A stretch of 64,000 bases of DNA from Gloeobacterales cyanobacterium ES-bin-313 (GTDB lineage Bacteria > Cyanobacteriota > Cyanobacteriia > Gloeobacterales > Gloeobacteraceae), in assembly GCA_014379585.1 (NCBI GenBank), contig JACMLN010000024.1:1-64000 (forward strand). Reading direction: 5' to 3'. Below are positions 28,810 through 37,895 of the stretch, one piece after another. The notes beneath the pieces were generated by a model. The model made no database searches and was not told the origin of the DNA. It saw only the letters and a program-made list of their open reading frames with translations. Within the stretch, counting starts at the first letter, position 1. Every line of letters begins with the position of its first letter. The position numbers and the translations under genes are program-made.

Positions 28810-29634
28810 CTAAATAATGTCAGCAAATGTCCGTTCAGTTTTGCGGAAGTACCAGATGCCACTTGCTAACAAAAGAGCAACGATGACCAGGGACAGAGCA
28901 AAGCCTGGTAAGTAGAGTGCCGATTTGCCCCCAAGCAGTGCCCAGCGGAATCCATCGATCACGCCGACCATCGGGTTGAGAGAGTAAAGAAAGCGCCACT
29001 GGGCTGGAACGATGTTGCTGCTGAAACCAACTGGCGAGATGTAGAGGCCGAACTGGACAATAAAGGGGACGATAATCCGAAAGTCACGGTACTTGACATT
29101 CAGCGCTGCAAGCCACAACCCAGCCCCCATGGAAGCGGCAAAGGCAACGGCTATAAACAGGGGCAAGGTCAAAATCCGCCAATCTGGCAGGAATTGGTAC
29201 CAGATCATCAGACCCACCAAAATCAGCGCCGAAATTAAAAAATCGACGAAGCTGACAATCACCGCACTGGTCGGTACGACGAGGCGGGGGAAATAGACTT
29301 TTGAAATCATATTGGCGTTGCCGACAACGCTATTGCTGCATTCAGTCAAAGCATTGGCGAAGAACTGCCAGGGCAGCATAGCCGCAAAAACCAACACTGG
29401 GTAGGGAGCACCGTCGGAAGGGAGCTTGGCAAGCCCACCAAAGATGGCAGTGAAGACGATCATCGTCAGAATCGGGCGGATCAGCGCCCAGGCAATCCCG
29501 ATCACTGTCTGCTTGTAGCGCACCAAAATATCGCGCCATGCCAGAAAGTAAAAAAGTTCACGGTAATTCCACAGATCCTGCCAGTACTGGCGTTCAGTAC
29601 GGCCTGCTTCAATGACCAGTTCGCGATCTCGCAT
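28810..29634 (-). CDS. ABC-2 type polysaccharide/lipid export permease (Wzm/KpsM/TagG family)
   Basis: A 274-residue inner-membrane permease. The cytoplasmic N-terminus LWNYRELFYFLAWRDILVRY with KQTVIGIAWALIRPI and the six-helix layout are diagnostic of exporters of O-antigen, capsule or teichoic-acid-like glycans. The C-terminal ISPVGFSSNIVPAQWRFLY and NPMVGVIDGFRWALLG are also typical. The usual ATP-binding partner (Wzt/KpsT) is not next to it. Downstream lies the possibly frameshifted ORF. The ATPase may be elsewhere, or the operon may have been disrupted here. Confidence 0.93.
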   Translation of the reverse strand: MRDRELVIEAGRTERQYWQDLWNYRELFYFLAWRDILVRYKQTVIGIAWALIRPILTMIVFTAIFGGLAKLPSDGAPYPVLVFAAMLPWQFFANALTECSNSVVGNANMISKVYFPRLVVPTSAVIVSFVDFLISALILVGLMIWYQFLPDWRILTLPLFIAVAFAASMGAGLWLAALNVKYRDFRIIVPFIVQFGLYISPVGFSSNIVPAQWRFLYSLNPMVGVIDGFRWALLGGKSALYLPGFALSLVIVALLLASGIWYFRKTERTFADII

Positions 29635-29778
29635 GTTTGCCCTTAGCTGATGCTCCGGCCTTAATATACCCTAGTGGCTTCGTTATTGCTGTCAGCCAAG
29701 ATATATCTCTCTCTGCAGCCAGATGTGTCCGGTATTGGGTATGTTAAGAATAGTAAAGCGAAAAGATGGAGCATTGTT

Positions 29779-30021
29779 ATGGAAATCTTCAACATCAATT
29801 GGAACAATCCCCAACTTGTCGATGGTCTCAAGCTGTTTTACGCGGCCGAAATTGGTATTGCTACGGTTTCCGAGTTAGCGATTGGTGCTCTGGGAATCGA
29901 CAAAATTGCCCGTCCGATTGTGGACTTCCAACGCCTAAATGCGGCGGCTCAGTTGGCTCTTTGGGGTGCTTTGATCTACCATCTCGAAGCAGAAGCCAAG
30001 CAGACTACTGTTCAGAGCTAG
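29779..30021 (+). CDS. Small conserved-looking protein of unknown function
   Basis: An 80-residue protein starting at MEIFNINWNNPQLVDGLK; the frame upstream of this ATG looks non-coding. It has two moderately hydrophobic helices (ELAIGALGIDKIARPIV and AAQLALWGALIYHLEAE) that might associate with a membrane, but no signal peptide. Not recognised. It is followed by an inverted repeat shared with the convergent HAD gene. Confidence 0.65.
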   Translation: MEIFNINWNNPQLVDGLKLFYAAEIGIATVSELAIGALGIDKIARPIVDFQRLNAAAQLALWGALIYHLEAEAKQTTVQS

Positions 30022-30031
30022 CAAGCCTACT

Positions 30032-30063
30032 GAGGCGAGCCAAGAGGGTTTCGGGCTCGCCTC
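30032..30063. terminator. Inverted repeat between convergent genes, probable terminator
   Basis: A perfect 10-base stem (GAGGCGAGCC / GGCTCGCCTC) with a 12-base loop lies between two convergent genes, 10 bases from one stop and 10 from the other. No strong T run follows on either side, so termination is likely but not certain. Confidence 0.6.
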
Positions 30064-30073
30064 GGATTTAGAA

Positions 30074-30733
30074 TCATCCCAGCCATTGCCCCAGCAAGGT
30101 CTTCAGTTCAGCCACAGAATCGACCCAGAAGCGGGGGTCTGCAATGGCCAACTCTTGGCGGCTATGGGTTCCCCAAGTGACCGCACAACTGGTTACTCCA
30201 GCCCGGTTTGCCATCTCAATATCGAAGTGGGTATCGCCGATCATGATCGCTTGGTTCGGCTGAAATCCGGTTTTGTCAAGGGCAACCACCATGGATTCTG
30301 GGTCAGGCTTGCCACGCTTCACATCGTCGGGAGAAATAACCACGGGAAAGATTTGCGTCCAGCCGACATGGGCAAGCACCTCTCGAATCGAAGGGCCACG
30401 CTTGCCAGAACAGATCGCCAGAATATCACCTTGGGCGTGTAACTCTCGAAGCAAGTCGTCCACGCCAGGAAAAGGTTGGCTGTTATCGAGCATGATCTCC
30501 CGATACAGAACGCGGTAGGTTTCCACAACAGTTGGTGCTTCTGCAAGGCGATCCGTGGGCAAAATCAAAGCCATCTGTTCGCGCAGAGGCACCCCGATCA
30601 AGCGCCGCCACCGCTCTACCGTTTCTGCAGGTAAGCCCAAAGCTGACACAGTCAGCGCCATGGCCGAGACAATACCCTGCTCAGAATCGACCAATGTGCC
30701 GTCGAGGTCGAAGACGATGAGCCGGGTCGCCAT
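30074..30733 (-). CDS. HAD phosphatase, phosphoglycolate phosphatase-like
   Basis: A 219-residue cytoplasmic phosphatase with all HAD motifs: FDLDGTLVDSE (residues 8-18, both catalytic Asp), AICSGKRG (motif II Ser), a Lys in KRGKPDPESM, and IMIGDTHFDIEMA (motif IV). The cap domain is the four-helix C1 type. Phosphoglycolate phosphatase would serve photorespiration, but pyrophosphatase or other sugar-phosphatase activity is equally possible for this subfamily. It precedes rpsR-rpmG on the opposite end without sharing an obvious operon. Confidence 0.87.
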   Translation of the reverse strand: MATRLIVFDLDGTLVDSEQGIVSAMALTVSALGLPAETVERWRRLIGVPLREQMALILPTDRLAEAPTVVETYRVLYREIMLDNSQPFPGVDDLLRELHAQGDILAICSGKRGPSIREVLAHVGWTQIFPVVISPDDVKRGKPDPESMVVALDKTGFQPNQAIMIGDTHFDIEMANRAGVTSCAVTWGTHSRQELAIADPRFWVDSVAELKTLLGQWLG

Positions 30734-30824
30734 GGACAGTTCTCCACAGGGTTAAAGCGGGAAAAGCCTGCGCAGAGCGACCCGCGCAGGTTATCCACAA
30801 AGTTTTCCACAGGGAATTTTGGAC

Positions 30825-31049
30825 TTAGCCTTCTTGGTTGACGAAGGGCAGAAGCGCCATAATCCGGGCACGCTTGATCGCCACGGTCAAATCCCGCTGC
30901 TGTTTGGCAGTCAAGGTTGTGATCCGGCGAGGAAGAATCTTGCCGCGTTCGGTGATGAATTTGCGCAAAAGATCGACATCTTTGTAGTCAATTTTATCTT
31001 TTGGGGGAATCGGCGAAACCCGCTTGCCGCCACGTAGTCCAAAGCTCAT
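30825..31049 (-). CDS. rpsR: 30S ribosomal protein S18
   Basis: A 74-residue ribosomal protein of full length: [37 protein letters not shown] and [13 protein letters not shown] are the family core that binds 16S rRNA with S6. Encoded 2 bases after rpmG, the usual cyanobacterial/plastid pairing of L33 and S18. Confidence 0.98.
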   Translation of the reverse strand: MSFGLRGGKRVSPIPPKDKIDYKDVDLLRKFITERGKILPRRITTLTAKQQRDLTVAIKRARIMALLPFVNQEG

Positions 31050-31051
31050 AG

Positions 31052-31243
31052 TTACTTAATCTCTTTGTGAACGGTGTGCTTGTTGCAATTGGGACAGAAT
31101 TTTTTGAGTTCCATGCGCCCAGTCGTGTTGCGCTTATTTTTGCTGGTCGTGTAACGAGAGACACCTGCCCGCCGTTTGGACGTGTTCGTCCGGCACTCGG
31201 TACACTCTAAAGTAATGATGATGCGGGCTCCAGGCTTCGCCAT
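31052..31243 (-). CDS. rpmG: 50S ribosomal protein L33
   Basis: A 63-residue protein starting at [18 protein letters not shown]; the 12 upstream codons are not part of the family. The four zinc-binding cysteines are present (CTEC and CPNC), so this is the zinc-containing form. The family core [20 protein letters not shown] is intact. It is the first gene of the rpmG-rpsR operon. Confidence 0.97.
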   Translation of the reverse strand: MAKPGARIIITLECTECRTNTSKRRAGVSRYTTSKNKRNTTGRMELKKFCPNCNKHTVHKEIK

Positions 31244-31374
31244 TGGACTATCCTTTATTTTGCATTTCGCGATCTCCAATTATTCCACAAAACGAGCCAT
31301 GTGGCTAGTGCCAAAATTTCTGTGGTTTCCTCGATCCGCTTAAAATAAAGCGTCGATCTTACTTATCTAAAACT

Positions 31375-31968
31375 GTGGATCATCCGCCCCTACTCGTCTT
31401 CGACCTCATGGACACGGTGATCGTCGATCCTTTTTACCGCGAAGTCCTCGACTATCTGGGGACGACGCTTCCCGACTTAGGCCAAGTCAAGCACCCGACC
31501 AGTTGGATCGAGTTTGAAACGAATCTATGTGATGAGATCAGCTTTCTAGAACGTTTCTACCGTCCTGAGACGGGGTTGAAGCTTGCCGATCCACAAGCTT
31601 TCAAGCAAGTTTTTAGGGACAACTACCGTTTTTTGCCCGGAATGGAAGAACTGCTCACTGAACTCAAAGCAATGGGTCATTCCCTTTGGGTGCTCTCGAA
31701 CTACAGTGCTTGGTGGCAAGTAGCCCGCCAAAAATTGGCCTTAGATCGTTTCTTTGTCGGCTACTGCGTCTCCTGCGACATTGGTTTTCGCAAACCCAGT
31801 GGTGAAGCGTATAGTGCCTTGATCAACGCCATCGGTCACGAGAACCTAGTCCTGATCGACGACCGTTCAACCAACATCGAGGGCGCACGGCAAATAGGCA
31901 TCGAAGGAATTTTGTTTGAAGACGCAAAGAGATTGAGAAATGCGCTGAAAAAACGCAGTATTCTTTGA
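31375..31968 (+). CDS. HAD-family hydrolase with FDLMDT motif, related to a plant chloroplast family
   Basis: A 197-residue HAD protein with GTG start. Motif I reads VFDLMDTVIVDPFY: the nucleophile Asp is present, but the second Asp normally two residues later is Met, with Asp one place further. The segments KHPTSWIEFETNLCDE, WVLSNYS, GFRKPSGEAY and LIDDRSTNIEGA complete the fold. Plant plastid HAD proteins, including a flavin mononucleotide hydrolase, carry the same FDVMDT variant and WIEFE segment as far as I recall, so a similar role is possible but unproven. Confidence 0.83.
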   Translation: MDHPPLLVFDLMDTVIVDPFYREVLDYLGTTLPDLGQVKHPTSWIEFETNLCDEISFLERFYRPETGLKLADPQAFKQVFRDNYRFLPGMEELLTELKAMGHSLWVLSNYSAWWQVARQKLALDRFFVGYCVSCDIGFRKPSGEAYSALINAIGHENLVLIDDRSTNIEGARQIGIEGILFEDAKRLRNALKKRSIL

Positions 31969-31978
31969 GGGCAAAAAC

Positions 31979-32251
31979 TTAATTTTCGCGGCTGCGTTCG
32001 TCGGTGTCGGGTGAATTGTTATAGAGCGCTTCGAGCTGACTACGAATGTCAGGATCGCGGGGAGTGACGCGGACGACGAGGAGGGGATCGCGGATCATCC
32101 GGCCTTGGCGGTCCAGCAGCTCAGGATGGGTACGGGCATTCACCCGTCGATCTCGGCCCGAAAGATTGCGGCGCCAACCGGTTGCCATGGTGTAAAAGGA
32201 GAACGCCCCCAGAAGCAAGAAGAAGAAAATATAAAGCAGTTGAGGGATCAT
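31979..32251 (-). CDS. Small membrane-anchored protein (DUF2973-like)
   Basis: A 90-residue protein with one N-terminal membrane helix (LLYIFFFLLLGAFSFYTMA) and a charged cytoplasmic tail containing HPELLDRQGRMIRDPLLVV. The LLD-xxG-xx-xx-PLLV pattern after a single helix is typical of a small cyanobacterial family (DUF2973). Function unknown. Convergent with the HAD gene. Confidence 0.7.
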   Translation of the reverse strand: MIPQLLYIFFFLLLGAFSFYTMATGWRRNLSGRDRRVNARTHPELLDRQGRMIRDPLLVVRVTPRDPDIRSQLEALYNNSPDTDERSREN

Positions 32252-32488
32252 GAACAGCCTCGGCGCAGTGAAAGTGACTCAGGGATCCGACCCAGACTTC
32301 CCTTAGCTTCTGCGAAGAAAGGAACGCCTACATTTCATAATATCTCTCGATTCCCTCCCATGCTTCTTTCTAAAGAAATTAGTCATTTCACTCCTGAGGG
32401 GGTGAGATTTCACTGGCTTTTATAAAATTCCTGATCCGCCTCGGTGGTGGGATCGTTCATGATTGTAAAGAAGTTATGGATTTTCTCT

Positions 32489-33538
32489 ATGTCATCCCGA
32501 ATCGACCTGCGCAGCGATACGATCACACGACCGACTGAGGGAATGCGTGAGGCGATGATGGCAGCAGCAGTCGGAGATGATGTCTACGGCGAAGATCCAA
32601 CCGCACAACTTTTACAGGAACGCGTCGCCCAGCTCCTCGGCAAAGAAAAAGGGCTGTTTTTCCCCAGTGGGACGATGTGCAACCAAGTGGCGATCGCCGC
32701 TCACATCCAGCCCGGTCAGGAAGCTCTCTGCGACCGCAACTGTCATATCTTTAACTACGAATTGGGAGGAGCGAGTTGGCTGGGTGGGGTGCAACTCAAT
32801 GCCCTCGATGCACCCAATGGCATCTTGAGCGCCGAACAGATCGAAGAAGCGATTCGCCCCGATGATATCCACGAACCTCAAACCGGCTTAATCTTGCTGG
32901 AGAACACCCACAACCGGGGCGGTGGAACGATCTATCCCCAATCCACTATTGCCGCAATTGCCGATGTTGCTCGCCACAACGCGATTCCGCTCCACTTAGA
33001 TGGAGCACGGATGATCAACGCCAGTGTCGCCAGTGGTTTCTCCCCTGCTGAAATTGCTGCACCGTTTGACTCGGTCTATTTTTGTCTCTCGAAAGGATTA
33101 GGCTGCCCAGTTGGCTCAGTTTTGGCTGGAAGTGCGCGCTTTATTGACCGGGCGAAGCGCTTGCGCAAAGCGTTTGGCGGTGGGATGCGGCAGATCGGTT
33201 TTTTGGCGGCAGCTGGTCTTTATGCCCTCGATCACCATGTCGATCGCCTCGCAGAAGATCATCGGCGCGCTCGGATACTTGCCGAAGCCCTCGCAGAGTT
33301 AGAAGTCTTTTCGATCAACTTGGCGTGCGTGCAGACGAATATCGTCCTGGCAGATATCGTTCCTCCCCACCAGAATGCGGCGAGTGTACAGGCAGAATTG
33401 GCGGAACAGGGGGTGTTTGTCAGTTTGTTTGGCCGTCGGCGCATCCGTCTTGTCACCCATCTGGATGTCGATGATAACGGGATCGACAAGGCAATCAGTA
33501 TTTTCAAGAAGCTCTACTCCCCAAGTCCTGTGAGCTAG
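32489..33538 (+). CDS. ltaE: Low-specificity L-threonine aldolase
   Basis: A 349-residue PLP enzyme that splits L-threonine or allo-threonine into glycine and acetaldehyde. The start is taken at MSSRIDLRSDTITRPT, as in the family; upstream in-frame codons are not conserved. Conserved segments: DDVYGEDPT, GLFFPSGTMCNQVA, NTHNRGGGTIYP, PLHLDGARMINA, and CLSKGLGCPVGSVLAG, which contains the PLP-binding lysine. Full length for the family. Stands alone. Confidence 0.95.
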   Translation: MSSRIDLRSDTITRPTEGMREAMMAAAVGDDVYGEDPTAQLLQERVAQLLGKEKGLFFPSGTMCNQVAIAAHIQPGQEALCDRNCHIFNYELGGASWLGGVQLNALDAPNGILSAEQIEEAIRPDDIHEPQTGLILLENTHNRGGGTIYPQSTIAAIADVARHNAIPLHLDGARMINASVASGFSPAEIAAPFDSVYFCLSKGLGCPVGSVLAGSARFIDRAKRLRKAFGGGMRQIGFLAAAGLYALDHHVDRLAEDHRRARILAEALAELEVFSINLACVQTNIVLADIVPPHQNAASVQAELAEQGVFVSLFGRRRIRLVTHLDVDDNGIDKAISIFKKLYSPSPVS

Positions 33539-33628
33539 TCTAGGTGCGGCTTTACACAGCGGAAGATGTTTCGGCTAGAGAGTTTGCTGTTAAGATATAT
33601 AAACAAGCATTCAGTTTTGGACTGCCCT

Positions 33629-34297
33629 ATGAATTTATCCGTCGAAGAGATCCGCGAGCAGATGGCTCATGGCGATCCCGGTAAGCGCATGGCTGCCTTA
33701 GTAGCTCTACGGTTCATCGACGAAGATGCCGCAGCGCCGATTCTTGTGGAAGCGGCAGCGGATCCCATTCCCTTGGTACGGGTCTATGCAGCGATTGGCC
33801 TCGGCAAAAAGCGTGGTGTTGGTACGTTTGAATTGCTGACTAGCCTGCTGAATGAAGACAAAGACGCTTCGGTTCGGGCGGAAGCAGCCGGTTCTTTGGG
33901 TTACTACCGCGATCAAAACGCGGTCGAATATCTAGTGCGATCCTACTACGAAGATATGGACTGGATCGTGCGCTACAGCGTGATTGTTTCTTTGGGGCAA
34001 CTTCGAGATGAACGCGGCTATTCGGTGTTGCGCAGTGCTTTGACCAGCGAGACAGAAATGATTCGCGATGCGGCGATCAGTGCTTTAGGTGAACTCGGCA
34101 ACGCCCAAGCCATCGAAGTCTTGCTGCCAATGATTTCCAGTGAAGATTCAGAGGTGCGCCGCCGTGTGGGCCAAGCGCTCGGTGCGATTGGCACCTCAGA
34201 ATGTCGTTCCCCCTTGAACTATCTCGTCAAAGATGAAGATCCGACAGTAGCAGAGTTTGCCCGCTATGCCTTGGCAAAACTCGACGAAGCGCACTAA
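33629..34297 (+). CDS. HEAT-repeat (PBS lyase-like) protein
   Basis: A 222-residue all-helical protein starting at MNLSVEEIREQMAHGD. It consists of about six HEAT-like repeats of roughly 30 residues (VRVYAAIGLGKKR, VRAEAAGSLGYYRD, VRYSVIVSLGQLRDER, IRDAAISALGELG, VRRRVGQALGAIG). This is the repeat type of CpcE/CpcF bilin lyases and NblB-related proteins, but no neighbouring phycobiliprotein gene supports a lyase role. Protein-binding scaffold is the safe reading. Its last four bases overlap the convergent amidase gene. Confidence 0.85.
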   Translation: MNLSVEEIREQMAHGDPGKRMAALVALRFIDEDAAAPILVEAAADPIPLVRVYAAIGLGKKRGVGTFELLTSLLNEDKDASVRAEAAGSLGYYRDQNAVEYLVRSYYEDMDWIVRYSVIVSLGQLRDERGYSVLRSALTSETEMIRDAAISALGELGNAQAIEVLLPMISSEDSEVRRRVGQALGAIGTSECRSPLNYLVKDEDPTVAEFARYALAKLDEAH

Positions 34298-36048
34298 GGT
34301 TGCTTTGTCTGAATCCAGTGCTCTAGGCCGACTGCAACCGACTGGGCAATGCGGTTTTGGTAGTCAGGGCGATTGAGCAGAGCGTATTCTTCGGGGTGGG
34401 TCATGAAGCCCAATTCCAGCAGCACTGCTGGCGATTCCGTGGGACGGATCACCACGAGGCTGTCCCAGAAGAGGCCATAGTCGGGACTTCCGAGATCTTT
34501 GATCAGCTGGTCATGGAGGGTTTGGGCCAAAGAACGGCTCTGCATCTGGTACCAATAGACAGAGGTTCCATATGTTTTGAGTGGGTCGCCCTGATCGGGA
34601 AGGGCGTTATTGTGAATGCTCAAAAAAACAGTCGGCAGTTGTTGGGCGAGCAGAGCATTCCGTTTATCGAGGGAAACAGTCGCGTCTTGGTCGCGGGTCA
34701 TGATCACCGTGGCACCCGCCTTTTGCAACGCAGTCCGCAGACGTTGGGCAATGGCAAGATTTACAGTTTTTTCTGGTATCCCCGAAGGACCCATGGAGCC
34801 AGGTTGTTCGCCGCCGTGGCCAGGATCGATCATGACCCGAATGCCCTTAAGACGCTTTGAGAGCTTCGGGGCTTTTCGAATCGCCACGATTAAGGATGTG
34901 CCTTCGTAGCGCAGTTGATATCCCCACTGGCGTGCCTGAGTGAGATCGATGTAGTAGCGCACTCCCTCTGGGCTGGCCGGTTCCCACTGCACAGAGCGGA
35001 TCAGCGGATCGTGACTGACGAAACGAATGATATCCGTTTGGGACTGCGCTCCCCAGACAGTGACGACGAGACGATGCTCTTCTTGGCGCACGCTGTAGGG
35101 CAACAAACTTTGCAGAGGAATGCGCAACTCACTACCGACTGCTGTGGTGCGGGTACCGAAGGCACGCACCACACTGCGGGGTACGGGGGTTCCTGCGGGC
35201 AAGACTTTGATATCTTTTTGGGCAATCCAGCCCTCCCCCTGAAGCCGCAACCAGTCGCCACTGGTGCCCGTTACTACAGAGCGCACACCTTTTGGTAAAG
35301 GCGTGAGGCGGGCAAAATCGCTCCCACCGCCCGCACGGATAATCGCTTCCGAAGTGATCACTTCGACGACGGTCAGTTGACGGGGGGTGAGGGTCGTGAT
35401 CGTGCCTGGTGCATTCTGGGCGATCATCTGGCCTTGCCAACTAAAATTGAACTTTACATTCTCCCCCTGCCAGCTTTGATCCGCAGGCAAACAACCACTG
35501 TAGATACCGACAAGGGGAGGCAAAATCGATTTGCCGCTGAGTAGAGCCCCTGTATCGGCAGGATCGACTTGGGGTGGCTGCTCAAACAGTCTCAGTACTT
35601 GGTCATGAATCGTTGCCTGCAACTGTGCACCGGGTGTTGCTACTGCCTGGAGGCAGAGTGGCTCTCCAGGGCGAACCTGTTGCTTTGTGACTGGAAATTG
35701 AATATCCAGATAAGCACGATTTTTCGGAACAGTCGGACGGGCAAGACGGCGCGTTACCTGGCGCGCGACAGTTTCTGTCTGACCATCGCCATGGCGATAG
35801 GTCCACGCAAAGACATTACTGCCGACTTGCAAAGGAATTGTCCAGGCAAAGTATCCCAAAGCGGAAATTGGAACGTTCTGATTGTTAACACTCAGGCTCC
35901 CGCCTGGCGACACTGAGCCAGTAAAGTAAATACTTGTGCTAGCTGTAGCGTAGTCTTTGGGAGGATTGACGATTTTGAGTGATTCGGCTCCCACGGGCTG
36001 GAGCGCGATTAGGCAAAGGCTGCAGGCAAGAAATGTTGTAAAACGCAT
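34294..36048 (-). CDS. N-acetylmuramoyl-L-alanine amidase (AmiC/Amidase_3) with N-terminal beta domains
   Basis: A 584-residue exported peptidoglycan hydrolase. A signal peptide (FLACSLCLIALQPVGA) is followed by a long region with SH3-like and AMIN-like beta modules (VEVITSEAIIRAGGG; LRIPLQSLLPYSV). The C-terminal zinc amidase domain starts near residue 405. Zinc ligands and the catalytic glutamate can be traced in IDPGHGGEQPG, SGIPEKTVN, VFLSIHNNALP and AVLLELGFMTHPEEY. It cleaves the bond between N-acetylmuramate and the stem peptide during cell separation. Single gene. Confidence 0.94.
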   Translation of the reverse strand: MRFTTFLACSLCLIALQPVGAESLKIVNPPKDYATASTSIYFTGSVSPGGSLSVNNQNVPISALGYFAWTIPLQVGSNVFAWTYRHGDGQTETVARQVTRRLARPTVPKNRAYLDIQFPVTKQQVRPGEPLCLQAVATPGAQLQATIHDQVLRLFEQPPQVDPADTGALLSGKSILPPLVGIYSGCLPADQSWQGENVKFNFSWQGQMIAQNAPGTITTLTPRQLTVVEVITSEAIIRAGGGSDFARLTPLPKGVRSVVTGTSGDWLRLQGEGWIAQKDIKVLPAGTPVPRSVVRAFGTRTTAVGSELRIPLQSLLPYSVRQEEHRLVVTVWGAQSQTDIIRFVSHDPLIRSVQWEPASPEGVRYYIDLTQARQWGYQLRYEGTSLIVAIRKAPKLSKRLKGIRVMIDPGHGGEQPGSMGPSGIPEKTVNLAIAQRLRTALQKAGATVIMTRDQDATVSLDKRNALLAQQLPTVFLSIHNNALPDQGDPLKTYGTSVYWYQMQSRSLAQTLHDQLIKDLGSPDYGLFWDSLVVIRPTESPAVLLELGFMTHPEEYALLNRPDYQNRIAQSVAVGLEHWIQTKQP

Positions 36049-36162
36049 CGGTATTTAACGCTTGGTGTCGTTTATTTTCTGAATAAAGGGTAAAATTTTG
36101 TTAAGAGACTATTAAACAGGTGGGCCTGTTCACAGTCTTGGACTCACTGCTGGTTTTGCGTC

Positions 36163-36504
36163 ATGCCGACCTACGCTCAGATCTTGAATTGCTCCGAAGG
36201 TGGTCACTTTACCCCCTTTGCCCACCTTAACCATCGAATCATCCGCTTTCTCTGTCATGGGCTGGAGACCAGGGATTCGGTGCTCCTCAAAGAGTCCGTA
36301 GACAATGCCAGAATGCATTTTAGCTTGCGTAGCGCCCTGCGTGCCTACGAGGTCTTTGGGACAAGTTATGCCCAATTCATCGAGCAAGGGGTTGCTTCCT
36401 CTACTCTTGACGAACGTTTGATCTGCGATTTGTATGCCGTGTATCGCCGTCGCCTTGAAGGCGAGGTTGCCGACTATCTCGCAACAGTTTCCGCTCACGC
36501 CTGA
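36163..36504 (+). CDS. Unknown 113-residue protein
   Basis: A plus-strand frame between the amidase and pheA, both on the minus strand. The protein is helical and soluble, with no signal peptide (LNHRIIRFLCHGLETRDSVL, LRSALRAYEVFGTSYAQFIE). It begins at an ATG (MPTYAQILNCSEGG) without a clear ribosome site; its end overlaps the pheA 3' end by 10 bases. Composition looks coding, and the opposite-strand frame looks like its shadow. No family recognised. Confidence 0.55.
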   Translation: MPTYAQILNCSEGGHFTPFAHLNHRIIRFLCHGLETRDSVLLKESVDNARMHFSLRSALRAYEVFGTSYAQFIEQGVASSTLDERLICDLYAVYRRRLEGEVADYLATVSAHA

Positions 36505-37319
36505 GGAAGAGCAAGAATCGGGTAAGTGCCCAAAATTTTCAGTTTCTCGACAGAAGCCCAAAGTTCCTCAAGGGCTTCTTTAAGTGGGTTTTGATCGGCA
36601 TCTCCTTCGAGGTCTGCGAAAAAAAGATATTCACCGATCACCTTCTTCGTCGGGCGAGATTCAAGTTTTGCCAAATTAATGTTTCGAATGGCAAAGTGGG
36701 TCAGAGCATCGTGGAGTGCGCCAGCACGGTTGTTGTGCAGACTAAAACCGATGGAAGTGCGGGTCGGTTGCGCAAGTGATTGTCCGGGTGGGCCGACTAG
36801 CCAAAAGCGGGTGCAATTGTCCGGTGCATCGTTGATCCCAGCATGGAGGATCGGCAAATTGTAGAGTTCGGCGGCACGTGTACTGGCAACCACAGCGACA
36901 CCGGAGCTAATTTTCTGTAGTGCTTCCACTGTCGAAGCCGTCGGTACACAGGGAATTGCACCGAGGTGTTCTTCAAGCCAGCCTTGGCATTGGGCAAGGG
37001 CTTGGGGATGGGAAAAGACGGTTCGAATCGTCTCTATACTCGGTTCTTGAGTGATTAAGCAGTGACGAATCGGCAGAACGAGGGCTTTAAATACCTGCAA
37101 CTGGGGCAATACCCAGAGGCTATCGAGGGTCGCACTGACGGTTCCTTCGATGGAATTCTCGATGGGCACGACAGCAAAGTCTGCTTCGCCCTTGGCGAGG
37201 GCACGGAGGGTGCCTTGAATGCTCGGATGGGGAAGAGAAACAAAGTCTTCCGGAAAAAGCGTGAATGTGGCTTCTTCCGCGTAGGTTCCCTGGGGGCCCA
37301 AGTAGGCAATGCGCTTCAA
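36495..37319 (-). CDS. pheA: Prephenate dehydratase
   Basis: A 274-residue enzyme converting prephenate to phenylpyruvate in phenylalanine synthesis. The start is a TTG with AGGAG 5-6 bases upstream, giving LKRIAYLGPQGTYAEEA, the family N-terminus; the longer frame has no support. The catalytic domain (about 1-180) has FAVVPIENSIEGTV and VFSHPQALAQCQGWL. The regulatory ACT domain follows, with TSIGFSLHNNRAGALHDAL and LAKLESRPTKK, so phenylalanine feedback is expected. Full length for the monofunctional family. Confidence 0.95.
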   Translation of the reverse strand: MKRIAYLGPQGTYAEEATFTLFPEDFVSLPHPSIQGTLRALAKGEADFAVVPIENSIEGTVSATLDSLWVLPQLQVFKALVLPIRHCLITQEPSIETIRTVFSHPQALAQCQGWLEEHLGAIPCVPTASTVEALQKISSGVAVVASTRAAELYNLPILHAGINDAPDNCTRFWLVGPPGQSLAQPTRTSIGFSLHNNRAGALHDALTHFAIRNINLAKLESRPTKKVIGEYLFFADLEGDADQNPLKEALEELWASVEKLKILGTYPILALPQA

Positions 37320-37418
37320 ATGTTCTCCTCTGCTCTGCTTAGTATTGTCGCGCACATCGACAATCTAGTAAAAGTCAGCGTAAAATACCCAAGCGTGTTT
37401 CAAATAATACAGTTCCCA

Positions 37419-37856
37419 ATGAATTCACTTAGTATCAAGCGTACAGTCACGATCAAGGCCATCGTGACCCCCCGCCTCAAAGAAGAAATGATGGCCCAAC
37501 TCCAGGGCGTTCTCGGTCAGGCGGATCAGCAAATGCAGCAGCTCGAATTTCAAGGTAAGCGCGCAGTCGCCGAAGTCGAGCGCACCAACATCAAACCCCT
37601 CGGCCCCGATGCCAAGGGACAGATCGAAAACATCCGTGGCCAGGTCAACGAGCAAAAAAACCAGCTGCTTCAACAAAAAAACCAATGGCTCCAACAGCTC
37701 TCCCAGGTGACTAGTTGGGAGATGGCCCAAGAAGTTGTCCAAGGCCAAGTGGATAGCTTCTTCGACATTGCCGTTGGCGATAACCTCGTCGAAAAGATGA
37801 ATGTTGAGGTTGTTCTCGAAGACGGTATTGTCAAAGAGATTCGCGGCACAATTTAA
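37419..37856 (+). CDS. YlqD-family protein
   Basis: A 145-residue protein starting at MNSLSIKRTVTIKAIVT. It has a short beta N-terminus, a central coiled coil (ENIRGQVNEQKNQLLQQKNQ), and a beta C-terminus (NVEVVLEDGIVKEIRG). This is the YlqD arrangement found in Firmicutes and cyanobacteria. Function unknown. It precedes the ferredoxin gene by 39 bases in the same direction; they may share a transcript. Confidence 0.82.
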   Translation: MNSLSIKRTVTIKAIVTPRLKEEMMAQLQGVLGQADQQMQQLEFQGKRAVAEVERTNIKPLGPDAKGQIENIRGQVNEQKNQLLQQKNQWLQQLSQVTSWEMAQEVVQGQVDSFFDIAVGDNLVEKMNVEVVLEDGIVKEIRGTI

Positions 37857-37895
37857 GCCTGTCATATACTGAGACAGACTTTCAAGGGATTCTCC

